This document shows, piece after piece, positions 12,078 through 24,320 of a stretch of DNA of 64,000 nucleotides. Each line of letters begins with the position of its first letter. The first letter of the stretch is position 1. The stretch is from positions 216,934-280,933 of the forward strand of contig CAJJDN010000035.1 of the NCBI GenBank assembly GCA_905182985.1, given 5' to 3'. A program made the position numbers and the translations under genes. The stretch is from Paramecium sonneborni (taxonomy: Eukaryota; Ciliophora; Oligohymenophorea; Peniculida; Parameciidae). The notes under the pieces were generated by a model, which saw only the letters and a list, made by a program, of their open reading frames with translations, was not told the origin of the DNA and ran no database searches.

Positions 12078-13659
12078 ATGGAAAAATTAAAAGGATTTTT
12101 GGTCTCTGCTCATACAATTTCGCCTATAGAGACAGAAAAGCCACTTAGAAAAACGTAGACTCCTTTAATAAGATAATTATAATAATCTGATTAATTTAGT
12201 GATGAAGATGTATAGAGTGAGAATATCAATTAAATTGATGTTAACTAAACAAATTTTGATGATGAGTTTGTTATTGGGAAAAAATTAGGAGAAGGGACGC
12301 ATGGAATAGTAAAATTATGTTGGAAAAAAGACAATCCATAAATGTTATTTGCTGTTAAGATAATAAAAACAATAGATGAGGAGCATTTAGAAATAGTTCG
12401 TCAAACATTTATAAATTCTACAATCATTAAAAGTCCATATATTGCAAAATGTTATAAATTATATATTGATATAAATGTAATATATATGGTAATGGAATAT
12501 ATACCATATCAAAATTTATAAACAATTTTGTAAGAGAAAAAAAAGTTAAAAGAATAAGAAGTATAAAAATTAGCAAATGCTTTATTAAAAAGTGTTAGAT
12601 GTTTACATAGTTGTGGTGTGTGTCATAGAGATATTAAACCAGATAACATACTGGTTGATTTGAAGTATTTAAATAGTTATTAAAAGTAATTGTTCAGTTA
12701 AATTAATTGATTTTGGAGTTTCTAGAAGATTTGTAACTTATAGTAATAGTACTTATCGATATGTAAGAAAGTAGATGTTAACAGTAACAGGCAATATTCA
12801 TTATCGTGCTCCTGAAATAATGTTTAGTTAATCTTATGGATATAATCAATAGATTGATTTATGGGCTATAGGTGTTACATTGTACTAATCTTTAACAGGT
12901 TCATTACCATTTACTTCTGAATATGCAGGAGAAATTGTAGCTTAATTATCTAGCAGGTAAATATTCAATTTGAATATGTAAAATAGCAAGTCAATTTAAT
13001 ATGTCTTCCATTAAGAGTCATTCTTAAAATTATCATCAAGTTGTAGAGATCTAATTAAAAGACTTTTGATGTGGAATCCACTTAAACGATTAACAGCTTC
13101 TGAAGCATTAAAACATATATGGATACCAAATGCTTAAACTCCAAAAAAACCATTGATATAAAAGTTTGCAAAAGATGATATGGATACTAGTAGAATAAGT
13201 TAAAATAGTGATATTTTGAATAAATCTTTAATCAATAGCGCCACTATGCTCAATTAAGAGCTATAAACTACTTTAATTATAAGCAAATAAATTGATTCTA
13301 TATTAGAATGCTCTTAAATTTCAAAAAAAAACTTAAGATTTTCAATCAAAATCAAGTAAGATAAAGATAATTAAGATTTCAAATCTAAATTGAAATAATT
13401 TAAATTAGAATCATCAACCAATATTTATAATAGAGTCAAATAAAAAGAAGTTGATGATATTTAATTGGTAGGAGTTTTTGATGATAAAAAAAGAAATTCA
13501 ATTAAATTAGAAGATGATGACGACATTTTTGGTATAAAGGTTTGCGGTAGTCACCATTCTTTGACATAATTTGATGATCCATTGTAATAAGACTAATAAT
13601 GTTAATAGAACTAATTGGATCCTAAACTCTTGCAAGAACTCTCTAAATTTAATTTGTGA
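12078..13659 (+). CDS. Serine/threonine protein kinase, CAMK-like
   Basis: A 519-residue kinase. Near residue 55 is the glycine loop GKKLGEGTHGIV, then the lysine motif FAVKII, the catalytic loop HRDIKPDN, the Mg-binding DFG (LIDFGVS), the APE motif (YRAPEIMF) and subdomain IX (DLWAIGVTLY). A 22-nt intron (12665-12686) sits between HRDIKPDN and DFG; without it the frame breaks. The C-terminal 200 residues are polar and Gln/Asp/Ser-rich with an acidic patch (LEDDDDIF), so probably a regulatory tail. No EF-hands were seen, so it is not a classical CDPK. A different end 16 bp downstream is possible if a 25-nt intron-like stretch at about 13,585-13,609 is spliced. Confidence 0.85.
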
Positions 13660-13671
13660 TTTAATATAATA

Positions 13672-14394
13672 ATGAATTCTTTTAAAACTTCAAGAACTAC
13701 CAAAGCTGTACATCTACTTCATGTAGAACCAAAAATCTCTATATAAAATCAATTGAATATACAGATTCTATTCCAAACCTACTAAAGCCTTATACATTAT
13801 CTCCTTCTAAATAATCATTTCCAATGTCAAAATAACCATTATAGAATGGAAATATAAAACTATCAATAGAAAAGAAAATCAACTAATTAAGATAAGAAAT
13901 AATGAATTCCAAATTAGGAAAATCCAAATAGTTGTTTCAAACATAAAAAATGTAAATTAAAGAAGGGTTTTATATTATTAATGTTAAGAGTGAGATCAAA
14001 TCTATTAGATCTAATGATAATCGATCAGATAAGTAATTAAATTTTTTTAAAATCCCATTTGTAATCCAAGATAAAATTTATAAGTCAACTAACTACTAAG
14101 AATAATAAATAATGCAAATTCCCAATTTAAAGTTTAGAAAAAAAACAATCATTGGCAATAGATGATGTGTATAATGAAATACCTATATGTTTACCTTCAA
14201 CAAAATAACCTAATTCACCTTATTTTATAAGAAAATTATAATCATAATAAATAATTTAAAGAAGTATTAGTTAAGGAAATTTTGAAAAGTCAAAATAAAA
14301 TAATTGGATAGCATGGCCTTAAAATTTAGAGGGATGGAACACTCATATGAATAATCCAGAAGAAGATCTATTATTATAAGTACATAATTATTGA
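13672..14394 (+). CDS. Small polar protein, unknown; 5' end uncertain
   Basis: Starts 12 bp after the kinase stop if ATG 13672 is right (MNSFKTSRTTK...). The clearly coding blocks are TDSIPNLLKPYTLSPSKQSF, then a basic stretch, then VYNEIPICLPSTKQPNSPYF and NWIAWPQNLEGWNTHM before TGA. These blocks lie in different frames from the ATG, and I could not find a clean 22-30 nt intron for the first switch, so either the start is wrong or there is a sequence error. No family recognised. The Trp-rich ending (WIAWP, GWNTH) is the most distinctive part. Confidence 0.45.
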
Positions 14395-14436
14395 ATAATA
14401 ATAACTTATTTGTATATTACTTATAAACAATACTCA

Positions 14437-16590
14437 TCAAAGTTCTTCTTCATCAAATTTTTTAACCCAAACCCATGGATTACCTTTTAATATGCAATTT
14501 AAATCAGTCAATACTTATCTTTTACCCTTTAAAGTTGAATCTGATTCTTTAGTTTCAATCCAAGATTCTGTTCTTACATAAATTCTAGTTAATTTAGGTT
14601 GAATTGATTCAATAAATTTAGTATCACATAAGTATTAATCATTTTAATCTTTAATAGTCATAATTCCTTCAAATTCATATTCATAATCTCTAACTAATAT
14701 TCTATCAGATTTAGATGGTTCTAATACATATTTTTTCCAATTAAATGATGTATTTTCTTATTTAACATTATTTTCATTTATCACCAATTTATTTACTTTA
14801 TTGATAAAATTTCTTGCTCTTCCAAATAATCCAGCAACATCTTATTTTTCTTTTTCTAATGAATCTAATATTGGCTTAGCTAATTTTTCAGATTTCTCTT
14901 AAATATCTGATCTTTCTTCTATTTATGGTTTTACTTCAAATGTTACTTTATTTTATTCTGTTTTATGAATATATTCATGAATGAAATGATTTTAGTGACG
15001 ATAAGGAGACAATCCATATATTTCCAATTCTCCGATTTATTTCCATTAAGGTTAATATTTTTAATTTGGATTGAAAACAAACTTAAATTTTTTATCATCT
15101 AATTCTTTTCGCAAAAGCAATAATTGTTCCAATAAACCCCATTCAATATTATTGAAAAATTCTATATTATGCTTAATTTATTTAGGTTGTTTTAGATCTT
15201 TCTTATATTATTTAATTATTTCTGTATTATCTGAAGTTAATATGGAAATAGCTGTTTATAACAAATTATCTAATACATCTGCTTTTTTTATCACTTATTC
15301 TGTTCCATAAGATACCCAATAGGGATTATAAACTGGCTAGAGAAGAGCAGCTATTGAGAATTTATAAATGATTTTTTATTTCAATAACATAATAATATTT
15401 AATTCAAAATATGAGGCAACACGATTCTCTATCTTTTAAAGGTCCTATTTCTTCCTTATTATTATAATTTTCATCAGTATTATCATTCTTAAAATCTGAT
15501 TCTAAACCTATTCCTTTGGCTGGAACATAATGAAATTTAAGTTCGGATTTAAATGGAAGTAATAATTATTACATATATCCTAATTCTTTTTGTATTTTTT
15601 CATCAAATCTCTAAGAATATAATTTTATTTTCTTACTTCTATAAGTTCAGTTTTATATTTTTTTTGAACTTTAATTATTTCAATTCTGTTCAAATAAGAT
15701 AATCGTAAATCAAATCGCAGATTTATTGTTACATTTTCGCAAAAAGGAGCATCTAAACTTTAATCTTTATAATTAACAATCAAATAGCATTAAGGTATAG
15801 TAGGCAATGCAAAATGTCTAGGCCTTAACAATTGATAAATATCTTAAATAGAAATTTTTATTTAGGCTAATTCTTTGTAGTCTTCTTCTAAGCTTTTTCT
15901 AAAATCTCCTAAATTTTTATCGAATCTCTATCCCATTACTACTAAAGTTATTGAATCGATTGAATTATCATTAGAAATATAAGTAGATCTATTTGAATTT
16001 TCTGGGTATAATAATTAATAATTCTTATTGACTGTGACAATCTTATATTTGAGATTGTAAAACTTAAATCTAAATAATAATTTACTTTTCCTATCTCGCT
16101 TATTTAATTCATTTCATCTACATAAGATATTACAAAAGCATTTTCTTAATTATATTCTGTTTTGTCTATCATAGAATTTATTTATAATTACTAGCCTCAA
16201 TTATCTTTGTAAACTTCTCAAAATTAACTAATTCATCTTTTAAATAATCTAAGTTTTTTTTAAAATCTACGATTTTTAGATGTATCATTTTAGCTTCATC
16301 TAATAACCTTTGAACAAAAGTATCAATAGTTTAATCTGTTTCAAGCTATGTAAAATATAGAATCCTACATGTCTGTCTTTATTATAATCATAACCTATGG
16401 TATCATTTATAATTCTCCATAAAATATGATCTTAAGCCTTATTGATTTCAGGGAAAAACCAGAGTTAATCATTGAAAACTGTATTTGGTTTATAACCTTT
16501 CTAGTCAAAGAACTATAAGATTTCTTCTTTTTTCTATTAAATAATCTCCTCTGATTATTTAATGAAGGAACCATTAAATTATTCTGCCAT
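14437..16590 (-). CDS. Unknown soluble protein of about 700 residues
   Basis: The start is ATG 16590 (MAEQFNGSFIKQSEEIIQQK). A 23-nt intron about 230 bp in joins DRHLETDQTIDTFVQRLLDE in frame. The middle (about 15,950-16,200) probably holds further introns I did not fix. The C-terminal 340 residues are one clean frame with YNPYWVSYGTEQVIKKADVL, GELEIYGLSPYRHQNHFIHE, DVAGLFGRARNFINKVNKLV and RILVRDYEYEFEGIMTI before TGA. No membrane helices, signal peptide or known catalytic motif. The 5' end lies about 145 bp from the stop of the BAH-PHD gene. Family not recognised. Confidence 0.65.
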
Positions 16591-16735
16591 ATTTATTAAT
16601 TATATTTTATTGTTTACATGTATTATGAGATAAAATAGATAACTTAGGTAATGATGATATATTTCCCATAAGAATAAGATTTAATTTCAGCAACAATAAC
16701 AATTAAATAATAAGCCAAAGTTAACTTAATTATAA

Positions 16736-17501
16736 TCATTTTGATTTCCTACATTAAGGACATATGTATGTTTTTTAAACTATTTCATTCAATGGTACAC
16801 ATTCTTTGTGATAGAATGATTAACAAATATCACAAATTAAATATTTCCTATCAGGATTCATTGGTTATCTACATTTACAATGCTTTTCCCATTTTTAAAT
16901 AGGTGGAAGGATTTGCTCATTTTTATAAAAAGATCTATTAAAAATAAAATAGAGAGTACCTACAAAAAAAAATGAAACCAGTTGTGAGATTTTTCTGTAC
17001 AAATTCCTTTAATTCCAAAACTTATGCTTCCCCAACGATTGTATCTGGTTAGATATAATCATATTAATCAGAGAGAAATAGTTCTCTTTAGCTGATGCAA
17101 TCTAAATATATTCCAATAATTTATTTTAGATCCTTTTTAGAGTAGTACCATTAAACTTTAATGATAGGTGTATATTGTTGAAATTTGATAACTCCAATAA
17201 TTTCAATTACTTTAGCAATGCAATGTCCATCTTCTTTTGTATATATAACTACATCATTATTAAGTTTAATGGATAGATTATTAATTTTAATTTCTTTAAA
17301 CAATTAATGAGTTTAGCTGAGATTTTAGACATTGTGAAAAAGTTAGGCTAATGATTTACAATGCCTGACTTAAGCAATCAGATTGTTATTATTTGAAATA
17401 GTTTTAAGTGCTTGTTAAGTTTATACATTTTCTAATTTAATTGAATTAAAAATTTGATTAAGTTTGTGATGGGTTTCTTGAATAATATTAGGGTCACTCA
17501 T
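16736..17501 (-). CDS. BAH-PHD chromatin reader protein
   Basis: 246 residues with one 25-nt intron (16935-16959). After an N-terminal helical region comes a BAH-like domain: DVVIYTKEDGHCIAKVIEI, a Trp-Tyr-Tyr motif (VQWYYSKKDLK), SQRELFLSDQYDYIQPDTIV and FIFFCRSFY. A PHD finger follows: KHCKCRQPMNPDRKYLICDI, CQSFYHKECVPL, then YICPQCRKSK, giving a C4HC3 zinc-ligand set (C-x-C, C-x-x-C, H-x-x-C, C-x-x-C). The order and the FCR link between domains resemble the plant EBS/SHL readers of methylated histone H3. In Paramecium such a reader could act in heterochromatin or programmed DNA elimination, but that is inference. The intron sits at the domain junction. Confidence 0.8.
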
Positions 17502-17582
17502 AAAATATTAAAAATACTATTAAAATTATTTAAGTAAAAGAAGAAGAAATATTATTTTATTTTATTTGGGGATTATAATATC

Positions 17583-18931
17583 TCAATTCAAAAATCCAAG
17601 ATTTGATTATAATTTACCATTGACAGCATCAATGAATTGTTCTGTGTTTAAATAAGTTGATCTGTCAGCTTTTGGACCATGAACAATCAAAGCTAAATCT
17701 TTAGTGAACAAACCTGATTCAATGGTTTAAATGATAGATGATTCAAGAGTTTCAGCAAATTTGACTAATTCTTAGTTATTATCTAATCTTCCTCTATGTC
17801 TGAGACCTAAGAATAATAAAAATAGATAAATACCTCTGGTCCATGCATAAATACTAGCAACTGAATTAGTAGATGTTTCTTTGCCTTTTTAATGTTCTCT
17901 ATAATGTCTGGTGATAGTTCCATGAGCAGCTTCAGATTCATAAACACCATCATTTGCAACCAATTCTGATGTCATCATTCCTAATGATCCATATCCTTAT
18001 GCAACAATATCTGATTAAACATCACCATCATAATTTTTTAAAGCTAAAACAAATCCACCTGAGGATTTCATCATTTAAGCAACCAAATCATCAATCAATC
18101 TATGTTCATACCATAATTTATTAGCATCAAAATCCTATCATTTATATTACTATTATACTTTCTTATATTTTGTTTCAAATATTTCTTAGAAAATATCTTT
18201 GAAATATCCATCATATTATTTCAATATAGTATTTTTTGTTCCCAACATCAATGGATATTTTCTCATTAAAGCATATGAAAATGATTAATGAGCAAAATTT
18301 ACAATTGATTCATAAGTATTATACATACCTAATCCAACACCACCTTTTCCTTTGAATTCAAAAATTGTTCTCTTAACTTATTCACCTTAAGTTGGTGTAT
18401 ATATTAATTCTAATTTTCCTGGTCCTGGTAATTTAACATCTTAACATTTATATTGATCTCCATATGAATGTCTTCCAATTACAATTGGTTAAGTCCATCC
18501 TGGAACCAATCTTGGAATATTTTTACAAATAATTGGTTCTCTAAAAACTGTACCATCTAAGATTGCTCTAATTGATCCATTTGGTGATGGCCACATCTTC
18601 TTTAATTTGAATTCTTCAACTCTTGCTTCATCAGCTGTAATTGTAGCACATTTTACACCAACTTTGTGTTTTAAGATAGCATATCCTGAATCGAATGTAA
18701 CCTTTATTTTCTACCAAAATAATATACCTTGTCATCAGTCTTATCTCTATGTTCCATACTCAAATCATAGTATTCTAAATTCACATTCAAATAAGGTAAA
18801 ATTAATCTCTCTCTGATCATCTTCCATATTATTCTTGCTTATTCATCTCCATCCAATTCTACTACTGTATTCTTTACGTTGATCTTTCTTCCAGTCCACT
18901 TTGCTGCTGCCTTAAACACAGGTCCTGACAT
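17583..18931 (-). CDS. NADP-dependent isocitrate dehydrogenase, cytosolic type
   Basis: Converts isocitrate to 2-oxoglutarate with NADPH production. After splicing introns 18702-18727, 18135-18158 and 17807-17833 the protein has 423 residues, typical of the eukaryotic homodimeric enzyme. Diagnostic stretches are [20 protein letters not shown] (substrate binding), [40 protein letters not shown], with the metal-binding Asp residues, [11 protein letters not shown] and [20 protein letters not shown], and the C-terminal [11 protein letters not shown]. It begins [20 protein letters not shown] with no clear targeting peptide or peroxisomal signal, so cytosol is most likely. The start is 82 bp before the next minus-strand stop. 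Very confident. Confidence 0.95.
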
Positions 18932-19184
18932 TAAAATAATAAAGATATTTTTCTTAATTTCATAAACACGTGGTCAGATATATACAATTCATTTATACTT
19001 ATAACCAAATATATAATTATTTCTATAATTATTTATCTAATATCATATCATCAACTACTAACTCCCATCCTAATACTTTATTTTTATATTTTTTTATTTT
19101 TATTTTTATTTATATTATGGTTGTGCAAATTATATTACTTGTCAAATTCCTATTTTCTAAATTATTATAATTTTTTATTTATTC
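18932..19184. promoter_or_regulatory. Divergent upstream region
   Basis: 253 bp between the starts of isocitrate dehydrogenase and the coiled-coil gene, so it should contain both promoters. It includes a T-rich run of ttttat units. No defined element recognised. Confidence 0.35.
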
Positions 19185-20824
19185 ATGCAATAAATTGACA
19201 ATATTGTAGGTGATTTATCGTTCAGGAAAATTCATAACATACCTACAAAGTTAACTAAGCAATAAATATATTCATGCGATCCTATGTATTTAAATTTTCT
19301 TAATTATAAAGGACAGTTGAGTAAAAATATTTGATTGATTCAGAAATTAAATTGAACAATGTTATTTCCACTATTAATACTTTAAAGATAAATCCTGATT
19401 CTCCAAGAACTAAAAAATGTCTTGAAATTTGCAAAATACAATATGATTAACTTATATAAAAGTATTAGATTTATTTTATCATCTAAAAGAGAACTTATTG
19501 ATTTCAGAATACCAGGCGAATTAATTTAGATTACAGAAAAAAGATATTTGATTCATTAGCTTCAAATTGCCTAATTAAGAAAATAAATTATTTTATAAAG
19601 AAATAAATTAAAGCAAGAGTAAAGGCTTACTAAAAAAAAAGCACCTCATAATTTAGACTCAAGTTTAAATAGGTATCAAACTCTCCATATTAAAAAGTAT
19701 TTAATTAAGTGAACATTTAAAAAGTCCTACTGAAATGATTGAGAGTTGGATTGAAACACATTTTACTAAAAGCTAAAAATATTAAGCTAAACTATAAAAA
19801 ATAAAATAGTAATAAGAAGAATAGGAGAAGAAAGAAGCAGAATAATAAATTGAATTTATATCATCCTTAAATTAAAGAACAGAAAAAAAAAGATAAAAAA
19901 GATTGTTGACTATTTAAGAAAGAAAGGAAAGAGCAAAAGAATAAAATTCAAAAAGTATAGAAATCTAAAGAAAAGTTAAATAAGTTCATGCCGAAAATCT
20001 AAAAAAATCTTTAGAAAGATAAGAAATAGACAGAATAGCATCAATTACTTTGTAATTATATAAAATTATTTAGAGATAAGAAGATTGATTAATTGAAACA
20101 ATAATTCTCTGAATAACTATAATAATAATCCTAAATATATTAAGAGAAATAATAAAGAGCAGTTTAAATAAAACAAGAAGTTGACTTTAATAAATAAATA
20201 ATTGCCAAACTATAATTATTAAAAACTGAAAGAAATAGTGAAGCCCATAGCAATAATAATAAATAATCTAAGGTTGATTTATGGTCTGTTAGATTACCTT
20301 AATTACTACATAAGAAAGAAGAAGTTTAATAATAAGAATACAATAATAATTTGGTTTATGTGGTTAATAAATTTCGAAAAATAAGCACTAACAAATCTGC
20401 TAAATCTGTTCATTCTTAAGAAGATTTGACTTAAAAATAATAACTCTAAAGATAGAGATACTCATCAAAACAAGAATATTATTAACATAGAGGAGAAGAA
20501 GTCTAAGTTAAACTAAAGAAAAAGAATGAACATTTGTAAAGTTTGTAATTAAAAAAATAGAATGAGCTGGAGAATAAATTTTCTAAAATAAAAAATTAAA
20601 TTGTAGAAAATGAAAATAGACATGATAATATTTAAAAGTAATATCAAGAAAAATTAAACTAATAAATGAATAGAGAAATAAGCAAACATAAATTCAACTT
20701 AAGTTTAATGAAATAAAGAGATCAAGCAGTTGAAGACCTAAAGTAAATATGAAATCTAAATAGATTTTTAAGACAATTCGATAAGAGCAAATCCACTTCA
20801 TCATTAAAAAAAATGACAAAATGA
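19185..20824 (+). CDS. Coiled-coil protein, unknown
   Basis: 504 residues after removal of five introns of 26, 28, 28, 22 and 21 nt; the remaining length is a multiple of three, which supports the model. N-terminal MQQIDNIVGDLSFRKIHNIP, a conserved-looking block INTLKINPDSPRTKKCLEIC, then almost continuous Gln/Glu/Lys coiled coil (QIEFISSLNQRTEKKRQKRL; QLLHKKEEVQQQEYNNNLVY), and a basic Ser-rich tail DKSKSTSSLKKMTK. No catalytic motif. The stop is 48 bp from the convergent CK2 stop. It could be an axonemal or basal-body component, but I recognise no family. Confidence 0.75.
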
Positions 20825-20872
20825 TTATTTATTACAATATGGTATCTAAAACTCATACATGTAAAATCATAT

Positions 20873-21972
20873 TCATTTTTTTTAATCTTTTACTGTTGTA
20901 AAATATGGATGATCTAAAGCCTCTTTTGGAGTTATTCTTAAAGCCTAATAAATGGAATTAGAATTTTTATTACATGATCATAAATAAGCATTTTAGATAA
21001 CAAATCAATTGCATCTTCCGAACATAAATGCTTATTTTCTTAATTAATGAATTTTTACCAATCTCTTTTTGGATAACTTTAATAAATAAATTAATAATTA
21101 TACTTTCCTAATTTATGATCAAAAGCTGGATCTAATTTAAGTCTATATTTTTTTATATAGGCTAATAAATCTTCTGTTCCTAAGACTTTTGCTATAACTA
21201 CTAATTAATCATAATTATCATTTCCTTAAAAAAATGGTTCCTTTTTAAATATCTAAAAGATATATTTTTGTTTACCATGCTTGCTAACATAGCTCCACTA
21301 CTCCAAATATCTAAAGAATAATCGTAATATAGATTATCTACTAATAATTCTGGTCCTTTGAAGTATCTAGAAGCAACTCTAACATTATAATCTTATCCTA
21401 TATGATAAAATTCAGCCAAACCAAAATCAAGTAATTTTAATAATTTTTTTTATGGATTTACAATTATATTTTATGGTTTAACATCTCTATGCATTATACC
21501 TCTTGAATGACAAAAATCTAAAGCTTTCATCAATTCGTATAGATAAAATCTTATTTCATGATCTGTTAATTTTGGGAATATGCTTCTAAAATCAACATGT
21601 TCTATATAATCAAACACTAAACAAGGAGTCTTCGAAGCTGGATCACGAACAATGTCACTTAATTCTATAATGTTTGGATGTCCTTTTAATGATAAAAGAA
21701 TTTTTGTTTCTCTTTTTATTTTTCTTTTTTTGACTGGTTTAAGTACTTTTATAACTACCCTTTAATGTTATGGATATCTAACACCTTCATATACATCAGA
21801 GTATTTTCCCCTTCCAATTTTCTTAACAATTTCATATTAATCGTTATCCTAACAATCTAAGCAATTTTACATTCCACTCATTTTCAAAATTATCATAGTC
21901 CCAATATTCTTTTGGCTGATTTTTATTATAATCTGCATAAAATTTTGGTTTAACTTACAATATTTAATTCAT
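20873..21972 (-). CDS. Casein kinase 2 catalytic subunit alpha
   Basis: 341 residues, the normal CK2-alpha size, after three introns (22, 23 and 29 nt). CK2-specific features: the N-terminal [14 protein letters not shown] before the kinase domain, the basic cluster [11 protein letters not shown], catalytic HRDVKPQN, the activation segment [20 protein letters not shown] followed by [20 protein letters not shown], the [14 protein letters not shown] block, and [20 protein letters not shown] at the end. CK2 uses ATP or GTP, is constitutively active and phosphorylates acidic sites in nucleus, cytosol and cilia. One deviation: the usual DWG is DFG here (LLDFGLAEF). Very confident. Confidence 0.95.
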
Positions 21973-22484
21973 AGATAATTTTAATTATTATTCTGTGAAT
22001 AATAAGCCAATTATATTATAATAATTAAGTAAAGGGGAAAAATAATTTAAATATATGATTTAGGGTTAAAAGAAATTTTTTCAAGTTTATTTTTTATTTT
22101 TTTAATTAAAAATTGGTATTTTTCAATCAGCTACAATCTTTAATTGAGTGAGTACTAAGAAAATTTTAGTTAAATAATTTTTTAGAAGTTTATTCATATT
22201 GCATTATGAATTATAAGTAGAATTATTAATTAAATTTTGTTTAGATTTAGTTTACTGAATATTAACTCTTTTTTGTTAATAGGAAAAGGAGAATATAGTT
22301 TAAGAAATAAATTAATAGTATTAAAATATATAAGTGTAGACAATTTGTTCTTTTGAATATTTATTAAGTAATATAATGAGAATGATTAAAATATTCATAT
22401 CATATTGAATAAATAGATATATTCTAAAAGTTTTGTTTAAGAAATTTGAAATAGTGATAATTTGATATTAAAAATAAATTAAAT
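21973..22484. promoter_or_regulatory. Divergent upstream region
   Basis: 512 bp of AT-rich DNA between the CK2 start and a small plus-strand gene. No ORF or motif recognised. Confidence 0.35.
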
Positions 22485-22791
22485 ATGATTAATGACCTCT
22501 AAATAATAGGTGATTCTAAACATTTATATGATTTATATCCAACAAATAATTCGTGTCCTGTAGGAGAATATATCGAGGAAGATTCACCGATTAAAAAACA
22601 CTACGTAAGTTCATTATGTTTCTAATTAAAAAAGTACTATAAATAGAAATCATTAATATTATAGAAAAATTAAACGACAGCAGAACAGGCCGAGTGTTTT
22701 AAAAATAGAAGATAGTGGAAGAAATGTCATTATATATCAAAATCCTACAAGTTCTAATAATTTAGATAAAATGGAAAATTAAACCTAATGA
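22485..22791 (+). CDS. Small protein (91 residues), unknown
   Basis: MINDLQIIGDSKHLYDLYPT, then CPVGEYIEEDSPIKKHYVSS. A 31-nt intron at 22,633-22,663 must be removed to join this to KIKRQQNRPSVLKIEDSGRN and VIIYQNPTSSNNLDKMENQT before TGA. Spliced length is a multiple of three. Polar with no signal peptide or membrane helix. No family recognised; a real gene is likely because both exons read naturally and the intron has consensus ends. Confidence 0.55.
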
Positions 22792-23047
22792 CTTACATTC
22801 AAAATAAAAAAGATTTGGAACTAAGTTTATTATATTTTATATATGAAATTAATATGAATAGTGTCTTATTATTATTTCAAGTTTTTCTGATTAGGATACA
22901 AACAGTGATTTTGTTTATTGAGAGAATGTAGTAATAAATTATTAGATTCTCTTCAAAGGTATAAGTGGTTTTGCTATATCTGTTTGAATGAAATAGAAAT
23001 AGGTTTTTATGGTCTTTTTTAACAATTATTTATTTTAAAACATTTTA

Positions 23048-24230
23048 ATGGATTTCAGCTATCTTAAACCACCAAAATAAGTGATGCAAATAAAACATGC
23101 AGGTATAATATTGTTTAAGCTAGATGAATATATTAAATACGTAGTGGAAGGGAAATTAAAAAGAAATGTGTTTTATAATGTTGAATTTGAAGAAATTGAA
23201 GAAGAATTGATATAAAAGTTGGAGGATTTAATAAGGTAGAGAAAAGTTTAATTACCATAATAATGGGATAAATAAACTACATTAAAGTTCTGTTATTCTG
23301 GGAATTTTGATATTGAGTTAGCTTTTTAAACACTAATAAAGTATTTGAAATGGAAAGAGAATCCAGATTATCAGAATTTAACTTCAGCAGGAGAGGAAAT
23401 CTTAGTAATTTTATTTATTGCATTTTGAGAAAAAAGGAGTAATATTTAGTTTGGGAAGAGATAAGCAATTCAGACCATTAATTTTTATATAGGTTTCAAA
23501 AATAAGTACAAATATTGTAATATATTATTAATAATAACGATAGGAATAATTACCACCAATACTAAATGCTATGTGTGTGTTATTGAATTATATCTAAAAG
23601 TTTATGTTGGTACCATATTATGTAGAGAAATGGAGAATAATTGTGGATTTGAATGATATTAGTATATTTAGATTGCCACATTAAGTAAAAATGAATACTT
23701 ATAGATTTTAAGATAATTAAATAAATAATAGATGTAACATAATCGAACTACACAGCTTCATTAGAATAATTGCATTTACTAAACCCTCCTTTCTTTTTGG
23801 TAGCAGCTTGGAAGTTGGTAGAAAGTAAGAAATAATTAATTAATAATTCTAAAGAATTGATGCATCCAGAAACGGCAAAAAAGATTCAATTTTGTAAGGA
23901 TCCAAGTTTTCTTTAAGAGTATATAAATGAGGATTAATTGATGTTAAGATACAAAGGAACATTACCAAATATAGCTTGTTTATGGTAACCAATTCTTTAA
24001 ATGACAGGCCAATAATAAATACTTATAGAGGAATGGGAGAAAGTATTCATAGGAATATGATTGAGAGTGGAATTAAACAAATGGGTGAAAGTGTATAGAA
24101 GAATCACATGGCAGAAAGTGCATATTTGAGCATGTTTGAATCTTAATACTATACTATATTAACTTAGAAAGAAATAGAATTAAGTAAGCCCTAAGTAAAA
24201 GGTTAATGTTGTGCATGCAACATAATGTGA
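23048..24230 (+). CDS. CRAL-TRIO (Sec14-like) lipid-binding protein
   Basis: 368 residues after three introns (25, 28 and 23 nt). The CRAL-TRIO-N motif is seen as LKFCYSGNFDIELAFQTLIK followed by YLKWKEN, equal to the L-R-F-L-R-A-R-x-F-D-x-x-x-A...WR pattern. The lipid-binding domain has KGVIFSLGRDKQFRPLIFIQ, VEKWRIIVDLNDISIFRLPH, DVTQSNYTASLEQLHLLNPP and FFLVAAWKLVES, the usual YPERL.../NAP...F region in altered form. Such proteins exchange phosphoinositides or tocopherol-type lipids between membranes. The end is Cys-rich (GQCCACNIM), a plausible palmitoylation site. The start ATG was chosen as the first in frame before the domain. Confidence 0.8.
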
Positions 24231-24320
24231 TAATTAATTGATTTTAATAAAAATTAAAATCATCGAAAATTAATTATGTTATATAAGTGCATATGATTTA
24301 AATGTATCATTTCAGATACA

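Noticed and set aside
13585..13675. Kinase and following gene as a single fused gene
   Set aside because: A 25-nt intron-like stretch exists, but both splice outcomes still end at a TGA before the second gene, and the unspliced ending reads more naturally.
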